A stretch of DNA of 64,000 bases from Rhizobium pisi (GCF_003938655.1 NZ_RJJT01000003.1:124001-188000), one strand, 5' to 3'. Numbered from the stretch's first letter, positions 46,250 through 59,094 are shown. Translations and numbers: made by a program. The notes: generated from the letters alone by a model not told the origin.

Positions 46250-47176
46250 ATGAGTCGCAAGCATGTCGCTGTCCTGATGGGCGGATTTTCCTCGGAAAGG
46301 CCGGTCAGCCTTTCCTCGGGAAAGGCTTGCGCAGAAGCCCTCGAAGCCGAAGGCTTCGAGGTGACGGTGATCGATGTTGCCCGCGACGTTTCCGAGAAGC
46401 TTGCTGCGTTAAAGGCCGATGTGGTTTTCAATGCGCTTCATGGCCCCTTCGGCGAAGACGGCACCATCCAGGGCATCCTCGAATATCTCCAGATCCCCTA
46501 TACGCATTCCGGCGTGCTTGCCTCGGCGCTGGCGATGGACAAGGACAAGGCGAAGCTGGTTGCCGCCGCCGCCGGCATTCCGGTTGCCGAATCGCAGGTG
46601 ATCAACCGTTTCGCTTTTCCCTCGACCCATCCGATGAAGCCGCCTTATGTGGTGAAGCCAGTGCGCGAGGGGTCGAGCTTCGGCGTTGTCATCGTCACCG
46701 AAGATCAGGCGCATCCGCCGCAGGTCGTGAGCTCCCCCGAATGGCGTTATGGCGAAGAGGTTCTCGTTGAGCGTTATGTCTACGGCCGTGAGCTCACCTG
46801 TGGCGTCATGGGCGAGACCCCCCTTGGTGTCACGGAAGTGGTGCCGCAGGGACACAATTTTTATGATTACGACTCCAAGTACGCGGCCGGCGGTTCAAAA
46901 CACGTCATCCCGGCGAAAATTTCACCGAATATTTACCAAAAAATACAAACATTGGCCCTAAGGGCGCATCAGGCAATCGGTTGCCGCGGCGTCAGTCGGT
47001 CCGACTTTCGTTACGACGATCGTTTCTCCGAAGACGGCGAAGTCATCTGGCTGGAGGTCAACACCCAGCCCGGCATGACTCCAACCTCGCTCGTGCCCGA
47101 AATGGCCGGTCATGCCGGCTATTCATTTGGTCAGTTTCTCCGGTGGATGGTGGAGGACGCGTCTTGTTTGCGTTGA
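46250..47176 (+). CDS. ddl: D-alanine--D-alanine ligase
   Basis: 308-residue ATP-grasp enzyme that makes the D-Ala-D-Ala dipeptide used by MurF. It has [37 protein letters not shown]-site [19 protein letters not shown] and the metal-binding [13 protein letters not shown] near the C-terminus. The ATG at 46250 is chosen because GGGGGTG precedes it. Its 3' end overlaps the TTG start of ftsQ by 13 bp. Confidence 0.96.
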   Translation: MSRKHVAVLMGGFSSERPVSLSSGKACAEALEAEGFEVTVIDVARDVSEKLAALKADVVFNALHGPFGEDGTIQGILEYLQIPYTHSGVLASALAMDKDKAKLVAAAAGIPVAESQVINRFAFPSTHPMKPPYVVKPVREGSSFGVVIVTEDQAHPPQVVSSPEWRYGEEVLVERYVYGRELTCGVMGETPLGVTEVVPQGHNFYDYDSKYAAGGSKHVIPAKISPNIYQKIQTLALRAHQAIGCRGVSRSDFRYDDRFSEDGEVIWLEVNTQPGMTPTSLVPEMAGHAGYSFGQFLRWMVEDASCLR

Positions 47177-48096
47177 CGGTCAAGAGGATAGGGCGTCCCA
47201 GCCATCATGCCGTGCTTCCGATCGTGGAAGCCGAAGAGCGATTCGTGCTGCCGCGGCCGTTGCGCCGCGTTACCCGCTTCCTGATCAGCCTCTGCAGCGG
47301 CCGCATCTACATTCCAGCTCATACGGGCACGGTCTCGGCACTTGCATTCCTGGCTGCAACGGGTCTCTACGGCATGTCGCTCGGCGGTCATACCGAGGCC
47401 GTCGCGCAGGCAACGACGACGGCGGCGGGTTTTGCGATCGAGGACGTGAAGGTCTCCGGCAATTCGGAGACGTCGGAAATCGAGATCCTGCAGCTGATCG
47501 GCCTTGACGGTACGACGTCGCTGGTTGCGCTCGACGTCGATGCGGCCCGGCAGAAGATCGCGCATCTTCCCTGGGTCGAGAGCGTCGAGGTTCGCAAGGT
47601 CTATCCCAAGACGATCGAGGTGAAGCTCAAGGAGCGCCAGGCCTATGCGATCTGGCAGCACGGACAGGAGCTTTCCCTGATCGAGAAGAACGGTAGCGTC
47701 ATTGCGCCGCTGCGCGACAACAAGTTTTCGTCGCTGCCGCTCGTCGTCGGCCGCGATGCGGAAACGGCAGCGGCCTCGCTCGACGATGCCTTCTCGAAGT
47801 GGCCTGACGTGAAGGCCCGCGTGAAGGCCTATGTCTGGATATCGGGCCGTCGCTGGGATCTGCATATGGACAACGGCGTCGTGGTCAAGCTGCCGGAAGA
47901 TGGCATCGACCAGGCGCTCGCCACGCTTTCGAAGTTCGACAAGCAGCAGCAGCTCCTGGAGCGGGATATTGCGGCGGTCGATTTGAGATTGCCTGACAGG
48001 ACCGCGATCCAGCTGACGCCGGAAGCGGCAGTCCGCAGGCAGGCGGCAGTGACTGAGCGTACCAAGGAATTGAAGAAGGCGGGGCAGAGTATATGA
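47164..48096 (+). CDS. ftsQ: Cell division protein FtsQ
   Basis: 310-residue bitopic protein: a cytoplasmic part of about 50 residues, a helix around 55-80 ([20 protein letters not shown]), a POTRA domain ([20 protein letters not shown]) and a beta domain ([19 protein letters not shown]). It connects FtsA/Z to the FtsBLWI septal complex. The start is TTG at 47164, six bases after GGAGGA that lies inside the end of ddl. The protein appears complete; the overlap implies coupled translation. Confidence 0.92.
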   Translation: MFALTVKRIGRPSHHAVLPIVEAEERFVLPRPLRRVTRFLISLCSGRIYIPAHTGTVSALAFLAATGLYGMSLGGHTEAVAQATTTAAGFAIEDVKVSGNSETSEIEILQLIGLDGTTSLVALDVDAARQKIAHLPWVESVEVRKVYPKTIEVKLKERQAYAIWQHGQELSLIEKNGSVIAPLRDNKFSSLPLVVGRDAETAAASLDDAFSKWPDVKARVKAYVWISGRRWDLHMDNGVVVKLPEDGIDQALATLSKFDKQQQLLERDIAAVDLRLPDRTAIQLTPEAAVRRQAAVTERTKELKKAGQSI

Positions 48097-49424
48097 GCTT
48101 ATTCGGTTCATCCCATTTCGGATTGCCGCGCCTGAAGCCGCTTTCGTCGAAGCGGTCGCATATCGTTTCGGTGCTCGACATCGGCTCGACCAAGGTGGTC
48201 TGCATGATCGGCCGGCTGACGCCGCGCGAGGAGAGCCAGATTCTCCCGGGCCGCACGCACAATATCGAGATCATCGGCATCGGCCATCAGCGTTCGCGCG
48301 GCATCAAGACCGGCGTCATTGCCGATCTCGACGCGCTGGAAGGCGTGATCCGTCTCGCCGTCGATGCGGCGGAACGCATGGCGGGGCTGACCGTCGAGAG
48401 CCTGATCGTCAACCTGACGGCCGGCCGCCTCGGCAGCGACATCTACACCGCGACGATCGATCTCGGTGGCCAGGAAGTCGAACTCAACGACCTGAAGAAG
48501 GTGCTGTCGGCAGCCTGCCAGCAGTCGCTGCGGCAGGACCGCTCGGTGCTGCATTCGCTGGCGACCGGCTTCTCGCTCGATGGCGAGCGCGGCATCCGCG
48601 ATCCGCTGGCGATGTACGGCGATGCGCTCGGCGTCGACATGCATGTCGTCACGGCGGAGCGCTCGGCGCTGAAGAACCTCGAACTCAGCGTCAATCGCGC
48701 GCATCTCTCGGTCGAAGGTATCGTCGCGACGCCTTATGCGTCGGGCCTTGCCGCTCTCGTCGACGACGAGGTCGAGCTCGGCTGTGCCGCGATCGACATG
48801 GGCGGCGGTACAACGACGATCTCGGTCTTTGCCGAGGGCAAGCTCGTTCATACCGATGCCGTCGGCCTTGGCGGCCATCACGTGACCACGGATCTCGCGC
48901 GCGGCCTCTCGACCCGCATCGAGGATGCGGAGCGGCTGAAGGTCGTGCACGCCTCGGCGCTTCTGAATTCCTCCGACGAGCGCGAACTGATCTCGATCCC
49001 GCCGATCGGCGAGGACGATCGCGACCAGCCGTCGCAAGTGCCGCGGGCGCTGGTTTCGCGCATCGTGTCGGCCCGTATCGAAGAGACGATGGAATTGATC
49101 CGCGACCGTATCCAGCGCTCCGGCTTCAGCCCGATCGTCGGCAAGCGCGTCGTGCTGACCGGCGGGGCGAGCCAGTTGACCGGCCTTGCCGAAGTGGCTC
49201 GGCGCATCCTTGCCCGCAACGTTCGCATCGGCCGCCCGATGGGCGTCTCGGGATTGCCGACGGCGGCCAAGGGGCCGGCCTTTTCGACGGCGGTCGGCCT
49301 GATGATCTATCCGCAGGTCGCGGACATGGAGACACATGCGTCACAGAGCGGTCTGCTCATGTCGCTTGGGGGAAATAACAGCCGCATAGCCCGCATGGGA
49401 CAGTGGCTGAAGGAAAGCTTCTGA
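48093..49424 (+). CDS. ftsA: Cell division protein FtsA
   Basis: 443-residue actin-like ATPase that ties FtsZ filaments to the membrane. It has VLDIGSTKVVCMI, GHQRSRGIKTGVI, AAIDMGGGTTTISVF and VVLTGGASQLTGL motifs, and a C-terminal amphipathic stretch (MGQWLKESF) for membrane binding. Start overlaps ftsQ by 4 bp. The size is typical of rhizobia. Confidence 0.96.
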   Translation: MSLFGSSHFGLPRLKPLSSKRSHIVSVLDIGSTKVVCMIGRLTPREESQILPGRTHNIEIIGIGHQRSRGIKTGVIADLDALEGVIRLAVDAAERMAGLTVESLIVNLTAGRLGSDIYTATIDLGGQEVELNDLKKVLSAACQQSLRQDRSVLHSLATGFSLDGERGIRDPLAMYGDALGVDMHVVTAERSALKNLELSVNRAHLSVEGIVATPYASGLAALVDDEVELGCAAIDMGGGTTTISVFAEGKLVHTDAVGLGGHHVTTDLARGLSTRIEDAERLKVVHASALLNSSDERELISIPPIGEDDRDQPSQVPRALVSRIVSARIEETMELIRDRIQRSGFSPIVGKRVVLTGGASQLTGLAEVARRILARNVRIGRPMGVSGLPTAAKGPAFSTAVGLMIYPQVADMETHASQSGLLMSLGGNNSRIARMGQWLKESF

Positions 49425-49480
49425 AGTTTCAGTAATTGGCCGGCGTGGCGATGCGGCCAGAGAGAGAAGGAACAGGTACC

Positions 49481-51184
49481 ATGACCATCAAGCTGCAAAA
49501 GCCTGACATCACAGAGCTGAAGCCGCGCATCACCGTGTTCGGCGTTGGCGGCGGCGGCGGCAACGCCGTCAACAACATGATCACCGCTGGTCTCCAGGGC
49601 GTCGATTTCGTCGTCGCCAACACGGATGCGCAGGCGCTGACGATGACGAAGGCCGAGCGCATCATTCAGCTCGGCGTCAACGTCACCGAAGGCCTCGGTG
49701 CTGGCTCGCAGCCGGAAGTCGGTCGCGCTGCCGCCGAAGAGTGCATCGACGAGATCGTCGATCACCTGAACGGCACGCATATGTGCTTCGTCACCGCCGG
49801 CATGGGCGGCGGCACCGGCACCGGTGCTGCTCCTGTTGTCGCGCAGGCCGCCCGTAACAAGGGCATCCTGACGGTCGGCGTCGTCACCAAGCCGTTCCAT
49901 TTCGAAGGCGGCCGCCGCATGCGGCTGGCCGAAATGGGCATCCAGGAACTGCAGAAGTCTGTCGATACCCTGATCGTCATTCCGAACCAGAACCTCTTCC
50001 GCATTGCCAACGACAAGACGACCTTCGCCGACGCCTTCGCCATGGCTGACCAGGTTCTCTATTCGGGCGTTGCCTGCATCACCGACCTGATGGTGAAGGA
50101 AGGCCTCATCAACCTCGACTTCGCCGACGTTCGCTCGGTGATGCGCGAAATGGGCCGCGCGATGATGGGCACCGGCGAAGCCTCCGGCTCCGGCCGCGCG
50201 CTGCAGGCAGCCGAAGCGGCAATCGCCAACCCGCTGCTCGACGAAACCTCGATGAAGGGTGCCCAGGGCCTGCTGATCTCGATCACCGGCGGTCGCGACC
50301 TCACCCTCTTCGAAGTCGACGAAGCCGCTACCCGCATCCGCGAGGAAGTCGATCCGGACGCCAACATCATCCTCGGCGCCACTTTCGACGAATCGCTCGA
50401 AGGCATCATCCGCGTATCGGTCGTGGCGACCGGCATCGACCGGGCGATGAACGAAGCTGCCGAGCGCGACCTTCAGCCGGCGGCAAGGCCGGTTATCCGT
50501 CCCTCCGCGGCTGTTGCTCCGGCAGCGGCCGCAGTTCAGCCTGCCCCCGTAATGCAGGCACCGAAGGCCATCGATCCGATCGCGCAGACCATCCGCGAAG
50601 CCGAGATGGAACGCGAGCTCGAGATTCCGGCCCCGCGTGCCGCCGCACCGCTCCAGCAGCCGGTTGCACAGCAGGAAACCTTCCGCCCGCAGAGCAAGAT
50701 CTTCGCGCCTGCACCGGAAGCTCCGGCCATGCGTCCCGCACCGGTGCAGCAGGCTCCGGCCCCCGTCATGAGCCAGCCGGTTATCCAGCAGCAGCCGATC
50801 CGGCAGGAGCCGATCATCCGCCAGGCGCCGGAACCGATGCGTATGCCGAAGGTCGAGGATTTTCCGCCGGTTGTTCAGGCCGAACTCGACCACCGCACGC
50901 AGCCGGCTTCGGCGCATCAGCAGGAAGAGCGCGGTCCGATGGGCCTGCTCAAGCGAATCACCAATTCGCTTGGCCGCCGTGACGACGACGCCGTCGCCGC
51001 CGACATGACCGCCGCTCCGCCGGCCGCTTCGCAGCAGCGCCGTCCGCTGTCACCGGAGGCAAGCCTCTACGCTCCGCGTCGCGGCAACCTCGACGACCAG
51101 GGCCGCGCGGTTCCGCAGGCCCGCATGATGCAGGAAGACGACCAGCTGGAAATCCCGGCATTCCTGCGTCGCCAGTCGAACTGA
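49481..51184 (+). CDS. ftsZ: Cell division protein FtsZ (long-linker form)
   Basis: 567-residue tubulin-like GTPase that forms the Z-ring. The GTPase core (about 1-320) has [14 protein letters not shown] and the tubulin motif [10 protein letters not shown] (about 107-116). The long Pro/Gln-rich linker (about 330-550) is typical of rhizobial FtsZ1, and the extreme C-terminus [12 protein letters not shown] is the conserved peptide that binds FtsA. The ATG at 49481 is preferred over one 45 bp upstream because [10 protein letters not shown] is the known N-terminus and AGAAGGAACAGG precedes it. Confidence 0.97.
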   Translation: MTIKLQKPDITELKPRITVFGVGGGGGNAVNNMITAGLQGVDFVVANTDAQALTMTKAERIIQLGVNVTEGLGAGSQPEVGRAAAEECIDEIVDHLNGTHMCFVTAGMGGGTGTGAAPVVAQAARNKGILTVGVVTKPFHFEGGRRMRLAEMGIQELQKSVDTLIVIPNQNLFRIANDKTTFADAFAMADQVLYSGVACITDLMVKEGLINLDFADVRSVMREMGRAMMGTGEASGSGRALQAAEAAIANPLLDETSMKGAQGLLISITGGRDLTLFEVDEAATRIREEVDPDANIILGATFDESLEGIIRVSVVATGIDRAMNEAAERDLQPAARPVIRPSAAVAPAAAAVQPAPVMQAPKAIDPIAQTIREAEMERELEIPAPRAAAPLQQPVAQQETFRPQSKIFAPAPEAPAMRPAPVQQAPAPVMSQPVIQQQPIRQEPIIRQAPEPMRMPKVEDFPPVVQAELDHRTQPASAHQQEERGPMGLLKRITNSLGRRDDDAVAADMTAAPPAASQQRRPLSPEASLYAPRRGNLDDQGRAVPQARMMQEDDQLEIPAFLRRQSN

Positions 51185-51206
51185 TCAGGCGAATCGCCGC
51201 CGTTTA

Positions 51207-51240
51207 TGCCCGGGATCAAGGTCCCGGGCATTTCCGTTTT
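51207..51240 (+). terminator. Rho-independent terminator after ftsZ
   Basis: A 9-bp perfect stem (TGCCCGGGA / TCCCGGGCA), six-base loop, then TTTCCGTTTT, 22 bp past the ftsZ stop. Confidence 0.85.
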
Positions 51241-51443
51241 GAAGCCTGAAATTTCAGAGCGATTTCAATCATATGACTTCGTAACAAAACGAAAGAAACA
51301 GTGATTTGGATTGGAGCGCCGGCGCACGTAAGTATGGTGCAAGGAAACTGCCCCAGGAGTCCCTTCAAAGGCTCCTTTTGCAGAACGAACGATAACCGCG
51401 CCGAACGGACAGCCGCTGGTGCGGAAGAATAAAGGCAGAATTA

Positions 51444-52400
51444 ATGGCAATTGGCTTGCTGGGTTTTCAAACGACGGTATCGCGTCCCGTGTCGCTCACG
51501 GGCACCGGGGTTCATTCGGGCGCTGAAGTCTCGATCACCCTGAACCCGGCCGAGTCGGATACCGGCGTCGTTTTCCAGCGCCTGCATAGCAATGGCGACA
51601 TTACCGAACTCAAGGCCGTCTCCTCGCAGGTCGGCAATACCGACCTCTGCACCGTGCTCGGCTTTTCGCCCGTCCATTCGGTTGCGACGATCGAACATGT
51701 CATGGCCGCCGTCTATGCACTTGGCCTCGACAATGTGGTGATCGAGGTGCAGGGCGCCGAAATGCCGATCATGGACGGCAGCTCTCTGCCCTTCGTCGAA
51801 GCGATCGAACAGGCCGGTCTTGTTTCTCTCGGCGTCAAGCGCCGCTACATCCGCATCACCAAGCCGGTTCGAATCGAACATGGCGGCTCCTGGAGCGAAT
51901 TCCGCCCCTATGACGGCACGCGGTTCGAGGTCGAGATCGATTTCGAATGCCCGCTGATCGGCCGGCAGAAGTGGGCCGGCGACATGAGTGCTTCCGTCTT
52001 CAAGACCGAGCTTTCCCGCGCCCGCACCTTTGGTTTCATGCGCGATGTCGAGCGACTCTGGGCATCGGGCCATGCGCTCGGCTCCTCGCTCGAAAATTCC
52101 GTCGTCATCTCGGACGATAACACCGTCATCAACGTCGAAGGGCTGCGTTACGCCAAGGATGAGTTCGTGCGCCACAAGACGCTCGATGCTGTCGGCGATC
52201 TCGCGCTTGCCGGCGCCCAGTTCATCGGCTGCTATCGTTCCTATCGCGGTGGCCACAAGATGAATGCCAATGCTCTGAAGGCTCTGCTCAGCGATCCCAC
52301 CGCCTACGAGGTTGTGGAGACGTCGACGCCGCGCCAGCGCGTCGCCGCCCGCGAAATGATCGCGGTCAGCGCGTCGGAATTCGCTCCCTGGTCGGCATGA
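51444..52400 (+). CDS. lpxC: UDP-3-O-acyl-GlcNAc deacetylase LpxC
   Basis: 318-residue zinc hydrolase, the committed step of lipid A synthesis. Zinc and catalytic residues are in SVATIEHVMAAVYAL, KTLDAVGDLALAG and FIGCYRSYRGGHKMN. It has the family's two-domain length, with TGTGVHSGAEVSITLNPA near the start. It has its own promoter region (51241-51443) and terminator, so it is only loosely part of the cluster. Confidence 0.96.
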   Translation: MAIGLLGFQTTVSRPVSLTGTGVHSGAEVSITLNPAESDTGVVFQRLHSNGDITELKAVSSQVGNTDLCTVLGFSPVHSVATIEHVMAAVYALGLDNVVIEVQGAEMPIMDGSSLPFVEAIEQAGLVSLGVKRRYIRITKPVRIEHGGSWSEFRPYDGTRFEVEIDFECPLIGRQKWAGDMSASVFKTELSRARTFGFMRDVERLWASGHALGSSLENSVVISDDNTVINVEGLRYAKDEFVRHKTLDAVGDLALAGAQFIGCYRSYRGGHKMNANALKALLSDPTAYEVVETSTPRQRVAAREMIAVSASEFAPWSA

Positions 52401-52743
52401 CCTCCAGCATATTGTTAAGACCAGGCCGCCTCTTTCCCGGGGGCGGTTTTTTTATGTGCCGATATGTCTGCGGCGACGGGCCATCTTTCAGATGCTCCAT
52501 TTAAGGAATGGCGCATGAAAATCGACCGAGCAGTTCGGCAGCATGCTTTCGCTGCCACAGATCGGGAAAGAAGATGAAAAGCCGGGCATTCCGGCCGCCG
52601 TTGCCACAAAAATGCGTTAATGCCTTATCATTGCGTTGCTCTTGATGCACATTTATGGCTAGAAACGCCAGCGAGGCGTGGCTGCCGTGGAGAGAGCGGC
52701 GGCAGTGGGGTTCTTTTGAATGGGTTATGCAGGATCTGAAGGT
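52401..52743. other. Intergenic region lpxC-bamD
   Basis: 343 bp. The first part holds the lpxC terminator (52426-52453). The rest should hold the bamD promoter. I see no convincing promoter motif, repeat or coding sequence; short open frames here lack ribosome binding sites. Confidence 0.5.
52426..52453 (+). terminator. Rho-independent terminator after lpxC
   Basis: A GC-rich stem (CCGCC with GGCGG, extended by G-T and C-G pairs) is followed by seven Ts, 26 bp past the lpxC stop. Confidence 0.85.
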
Positions 52744-53589
52744 ATGATGAAGACAGCGCGCGCTTTGTTGGCATCGCTTCTGGTGCTCAGCGCAGGCGCC
52801 TCGATATCCGGCTGCCAGTCGGACCCCGATATCGACATCACCAAGCTCGGTCTCGAAACCGATCCGCCTGACGTGCTCTACACCCAGGGCCTTGCCAACA
52901 TGAAGGCCGGCAACATGGCCGAAGCGGCGCGCAAGTTCGATGCGATCGACCGCGAGAACCCGTTCTCCGAATGGGCGCGCAAGGCACTCGTGATGAGCAC
53001 CTTCGTCAAATACCGCCAGGGCCGCCTGGATGATGCGCTTGCATCAGGCAACCGCTACATGGCGCAATATCCGAAGTCCCAGGATGCCGCCTATGTGCAG
53101 TATCTCATCGGTCTCACCTATTCCAAGCAGATCGTCGACGTAACGCAGGACCAGCGCGCTTCGGCCAAGACGGTCGAAGCGATGCAGGCCGTCATCGACA
53201 ATTATCCGAACTCCGAATATGTCGACGACGCGCAGGCCAAGATCCGTTTCGCCCGCGACCAGCTCGCCGGCAAGGAAATGCAGGTCGGCCGCTATTATAT
53301 GGAGCGGAAGGAATATCTCGCCGCGGTCTCGCGCTTCCGCATCGTCGTCGAGAAATATCCGAACACGAACCAGATCGAAGAGGCTTTGGCGCGTCTCGTC
53401 GAAGCTTATTACGCGATGGGCATCGTCGACGAGGCGCAGACGGCGGCTGCCGTTCTCGGCCACAATTATCCCGACAGCCAGTGGTACGCCGATTCCTACA
53501 AGCTGCTGCAGACCGGCGGCGCCGAGCCGCGTGAAAACAAGGGCTCGTGGATCGCTGCGGCAGGCAAGAAACTCCTGCTCGGTTCATAA
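52744..53589 (+). CDS. bamD: Outer-membrane assembly lipoprotein BamD
   Basis: 281-residue TPR lipoprotein of the BAM complex that inserts beta-barrel proteins. The lipoprotein signal ends SISGC. The TPR repeats are visible: [54 protein letters not shown] and [13 protein letters not shown]. The ATG at 52744 is preferred; one 24 bp upstream (52720) would give a poorer signal. recN follows after 5 bp. Confidence 0.93.
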   Translation: MMKTARALLASLLVLSAGASISGCQSDPDIDITKLGLETDPPDVLYTQGLANMKAGNMAEAARKFDAIDRENPFSEWARKALVMSTFVKYRQGRLDDALASGNRYMAQYPKSQDAAYVQYLIGLTYSKQIVDVTQDQRASAKTVEAMQAVIDNYPNSEYVDDAQAKIRFARDQLAGKEMQVGRYYMERKEYLAAVSRFRIVVEKYPNTNQIEEALARLVEAYYAMGIVDEAQTAAAVLGHNYPDSQWYADSYKLLQTGGAEPRENKGSWIAAAGKKLLLGS

Positions 53590-53594
53590 AACCA

Positions 53595-55268
53595 ATGCTG
53601 ATCCAGCTTTCGATCCGCGATATCGTCCTGATCGAGCGGCTGGATCTTGCCTTCGAGACCGGTCTTTCCGTGCTGACGGGCGAGACGGGGGCGGGCAAAT
53701 CCATCCTGCTCGACAGCCTGTCGCTGGCGCTCGGCGGACGCGGCGACGGCGGCCTAGTGCGCCACGGCGAGGACAAGGGCCAGGTGACGGCCGTGTTCGA
53801 CGTCGGCATGGACCACGGCGCCCGCGCGCTGCTGCGTGAAAACGGAATCGACGACGAGGGCGACCTGATCTTCCGCCGCCAGCAATCGGCGGATGGGCGC
53901 ACCAAGGCCTATGTCAATGATCAGCCGGTCAGCGTGCAGCTGATGCGCCAGGCCGGGCAAATGCTGGTCGAGATCCACGGCCAGCACGACGACCGCGCCC
54001 TTGTCGACACCAATGCCCACCGCACCCTGCTTGATGCGTTCGCCGGCCTCACCGAGGAGGTTTTAGAGGTGGCCCGGCTTTACCGCCTGTGGCGCGACAG
54101 CGAGCGGATGCTGAAGAAACACCGCGAGAAGGTGGAGAGTGCTGCGCGCGAAGCCGATTACCTCCGCGCCTCCGTCGAGGAGCTGGAGAAGCTCTCGCCG
54201 CAGGATGGCGAGGAAGACGAGCTCGCCGATCGCCGGCAGAAGATGATGAAGGCCGAGCGGATCGCCGGCGATATCGCCGAGGCCTCCGAGTTCCTGAACG
54301 GCAATGCCTCGCCGGTGCCTCACATCGCTTCGCTGGTGCGCCGTCTGGAGCGCAAGAGCCACGAGGCGCCTGGGCTGCTCGAAGAGACCGTCGCGCTGCT
54401 CGATACGGCGCTCGACCAGCTCTCCAACGCGCAGATGGAAGTCGAGGCGGCGCTGCGCAAGACAGAATACGATCCGCGCGAGCTGGAGCGGGTGGAGGAG
54501 CGGCTTTTTGCGCTGAGAGCCGCCTCGCGCAAATATTCCGTGCCGGTCACCGAGCTGCCGGCGCTTGCCGTGCGCATGATCGCCGACCTTGCCGATCTCG
54601 ATGCGGGTGAGGAGAAGCTTGCCCGGCTCGCGGCCGAAGTCGGGCAGGCGCGGGAAAATTACGATGCGGCGGCGCGCGCGCTGTCCGACAAGCGTCATCA
54701 CGCCGGCACGGCGCTCGCCGAAGCCGTGATGGCCGAACTGCCGGCCTTGAAGCTCGAACGCGCCCGCTTCATGGTGGAGATCACTACGGACGCAGGAGAG
54801 GCGCTCGCCGAAGGCATCGATGTGGTCGAATTCCATGTCCAGACCAATCCGGGCACGCGGCCGGGCTCGATCATGAAGGTCGCCTCCGGCGGCGAGCTGT
54901 CGCGTTTCCTGCTGGCGCTGAAGGTGGCGCTGGCCGATCGCGGATCGGCGCCGACGCTCGTCTTCGACGAAATCGATACCGGTGTCGGCGGCGCCGTGGC
55001 CGATGCGATCGGCCAGCGGCTGAAGCGGCTGTCCGAGCGGGTACAGGTTCTGTCGGTCACACATGCGCCGCAGGTCGCGGCGCGGGCGGCGACCCACCTC
55101 TTGATCTCCAAGGGGCCGGCGGCCGACGGCTCTGAAAAGATTGCCACGCGGGTCGCGACGATGGCCCAGAAGGACCGCACCGAAGAGATCGCCCGCATGC
55201 TCGCCGGCGCCTCGGTGACCGAGGAGGCGAGGGCGGCGGCGAAGCGGCTGCTCGCCGGCAACGGCTGA
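53595..55268 (+). CDS. recN: DNA repair protein RecN
   Basis: 557-residue SMC-like ATPase that acts at double-strand breaks. N-terminal Walker A is GETGAGKSILLDSLSLALGGRGD. A long coiled coil fills about 150-370 (e.g. EELEKLSPQDGEEDELADRR). The C-terminal signature is ASGGELSRFLLALKVAL with the Walker B in TLVFDEIDTGVGG. The length is normal. The ATG at 53595 is five bases after the bamD stop. Confidence 0.96.
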   Translation: MLIQLSIRDIVLIERLDLAFETGLSVLTGETGAGKSILLDSLSLALGGRGDGGLVRHGEDKGQVTAVFDVGMDHGARALLRENGIDDEGDLIFRRQQSADGRTKAYVNDQPVSVQLMRQAGQMLVEIHGQHDDRALVDTNAHRTLLDAFAGLTEEVLEVARLYRLWRDSERMLKKHREKVESAAREADYLRASVEELEKLSPQDGEEDELADRRQKMMKAERIAGDIAEASEFLNGNASPVPHIASLVRRLERKSHEAPGLLEETVALLDTALDQLSNAQMEVEAALRKTEYDPRELERVEERLFALRAASRKYSVPVTELPALAVRMIADLADLDAGEEKLARLAAEVGQARENYDAAARALSDKRHHAGTALAEAVMAELPALKLERARFMVEITTDAGEALAEGIDVVEFHVQTNPGTRPGSIMKVASGGELSRFLLALKVALADRGSAPTLVFDEIDTGVGGAVADAIGQRLKRLSERVQVLSVTHAPQVAARAATHLLISKGPAADGSEKIATRVATMAQKDRTEEIARMLAGASVTEEARAAAKRLLAGNG

Positions 55269-55476
55269 TTTCCAGCCCTGCTGTCGGTGACGAACTTCTC
55301 GCTTCGCGCTATCTGTGACATTCCGATCAGCGACGATCCGCCCGGTCTGCCGCATTGAGCATGCCGACTCGAAGTTTCAGATCGAAGAGGTCGACTGCAC
55401 TTATTCAATTGCCGGTGGAGGACATAGCAAAGGGGTCACGGAAGTGATTATATCTAGCTAACGTTGGAAGGCCGCT

Positions 55477-56529
55477 TTGCCGAAACCATCAAATGAGCCA
55501 GTAGGTTTAGACCTGGCCTGGAGCTGGAACGGACTTAGCGCCAAAGTCCGAAGCCGACTAGTGTCGGCCCTAGATCGCGCTGGAGCAAGAAAGATCGATC
55601 AGACCGGCCTTGAGGACGAGCGTAGAGCGGCAGTGCATCAGGCATTAACCGATACGCAGCTTAAGCTGATTGCGGCCTCCACAAAGGTGCTGGAGGAACG
55701 ACTTCAGGCCGACCCCGACCTAGCGCAAAGGGCACTGACAGCATTCAGTCGCGCAGAAAGACAAGCAGAGAATGTCGAAGCGTCACTGGTGTTAGCCATT
55801 GAAGATTTGAAAAACAAGCCTTCTGCGGGGGCGGAGCCGGCAGACTCGCCCGATACGCTGGACCCGGAGTTTCTGAACCGATGGGAACTCTACGCATCAG
55901 GCGCAACATCCGAAGTCGTGCGCGAAAAATGGGGGCGCATACTGTCATCTGAGATCAGGGAACCGGGAACATTCTCGCTGAAAACACTCCGAGTGATCGA
56001 TGAACTCGATCACGAGACAGCGATCTTGTTTCAGCGATTTTGTCAAAGCAGAATAGGCCAGTGGGCGCCGGAGCTGCTCCTTGATCTAGACGCCTCCGAA
56101 CTAAGCGCCCTTGAACAAGCTGGACTGATTCTCGATGCGGAGTTCGGAAGAGCGGTGACGTTCTCGCAAACCATCGATGGTCATGGCGCAAAGTGGTGGG
56201 CATTAGGAAGCGATACGATGGGGGTAGCCGTCAGACAAGATCCCATGCCTTCAACCATAACGACAGGACCCTTCAACCTTGATCCCTTGAGAATTATGGA
56301 CGAAAAATTAAAGATGAACGTCAGCGTATTGAGCAGAGTTGGCGGAGCACTTGCGGTGATTATTCCTCACAACGAGGAAGAGGTATTCCGTCGCCTTGCG
56401 AAGGTAATCTCAGGGGACGTCGCCGGAGCCGCCGTAATGGTACGCAGAACAGCCGAGGGCATCATGTCCGACGACGGGAGCGAAAACGCCCCGCCAATGC
56501 CTGCCGATGGCATTGTCACCCCGGGGTGA
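55477..56529 (+). CDS. DUF2806 domain protein, unknown function
   Basis: 350-residue cytoplasmic protein without signal peptide. The first 110 residues are helical with many charged residues (e.g. TKVLEERLQADPDLAQRALTAF). Residues about 126-186 match the DUF2806 core: LNRWELYASGATSEVVREKWG, ILSSEIREPGTFSLKTLRV. The C-terminal part ends with low-complexity residues. The start is TTG at 55477 with GGAAGG six bases upstream; no ATG is usable at the N-terminus. It has lower GC and different codon use than neighbours. It lies alone between recN and ligA, beside a decayed ligase. The function is unknown; an accessory role is likely. Confidence 0.75.
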   Translation: MPKPSNEPVGLDLAWSWNGLSAKVRSRLVSALDRAGARKIDQTGLEDERRAAVHQALTDTQLKLIAASTKVLEERLQADPDLAQRALTAFSRAERQAENVEASLVLAIEDLKNKPSAGAEPADSPDTLDPEFLNRWELYASGATSEVVREKWGRILSSEIREPGTFSLKTLRVIDELDHETAILFQRFCQSRIGQWAPELLLDLDASELSALEQAGLILDAEFGRAVTFSQTIDGHGAKWWALGSDTMGVAVRQDPMPSTITTGPFNLDPLRIMDEKLKMNVSVLSRVGGALAVIIPHNEEEVFRRLAKVISGDVAGAAVMVRRTAEGIMSDDGSENAPPMPADGIVTPG

Positions 56530-56558
56530 ATACGCAGGGAAAGCCAACAATTTCGGCG

Positions 56559-56695
56559 AAGGCGTTCAGCGGTCGATTTGCCTTAACGCAGCCGACGCTT
56601 ATCGCGGAGATCGAATACCGAGCCTGGACGGAAGACGAAAGCTGCGGCATGCCTCTTACAAGGGGTTACGCGAGGTGCAGGACAACGTGGATCTG
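56559..56695 (+). pseudogene. Remnant of an ATP-dependent DNA ligase, frameshifted
   Basis: One frame reads TQPTLIAEIEYRAWTED (56586-56636) and the next frame, offset by one base, continues KLRHASYKGLREVQDNVDL (56639-56695). Together they match the C-terminal OB domain of ATP-dependent ligases such as LigD. Loss of one G around 56637 (GACGAAAG where GACGGAAAG is expected) explains the break. The rest of a ligase gene is absent on both sides, so it is a decayed fragment. It lies about 210 bp before ligA. Confidence 0.65.
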
Positions 56696-56733
56696 GTTTC
56701 TGTTGCTATTCGATTTTGCGTGCTACACCATTC

Positions 56734-56780
56734 ACGGCGCAGACGCGCCGTGGCTGGATTCCTGTGACAGGCACAGGAAT
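56734..56780. repeat. RIME-like double palindrome
   Basis: Two adjacent palindromes: ACGGCGC / GCGCCGT (56734-56740 with 56745-56751, four-base loop) and ATTCCTGTG / CACAGGAAT (56758-56766 with 56772-56780, five-base loop). Two close palindromes in an intergenic gap are the layout of rhizobial mosaic elements. Family membership needs a genome count. Confidence 0.6.
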
Positions 56781-56848
56781 GAAGGCGGAGAGGTGAGCCG
56801 GTCGATCTTCCAGAGTCGGCAGATACGGCCTCTCTTTTCATCCGGTGA

Positions 56849-59059
<2,211 letters not shown>

Positions 59060-59094
59060 GCCCAGACCGGTTTGGAACTTCGCGGTTTACTCAG

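Noticed and set aside
46339..46361. 10-bp hairpin inside ddl (CCTCGAAGCC / GGCTTCGAGG)
   Set aside because: It follows from ordinary codons for EALEAEGFE in a GC-rich genome; the coding explanation is enough.
52501..52650. Short plus-strand open frame between lpxC and bamD
   Set aside because: Weak ribosome binding site, Cys/Arg-rich random composition and no similarity recognised.
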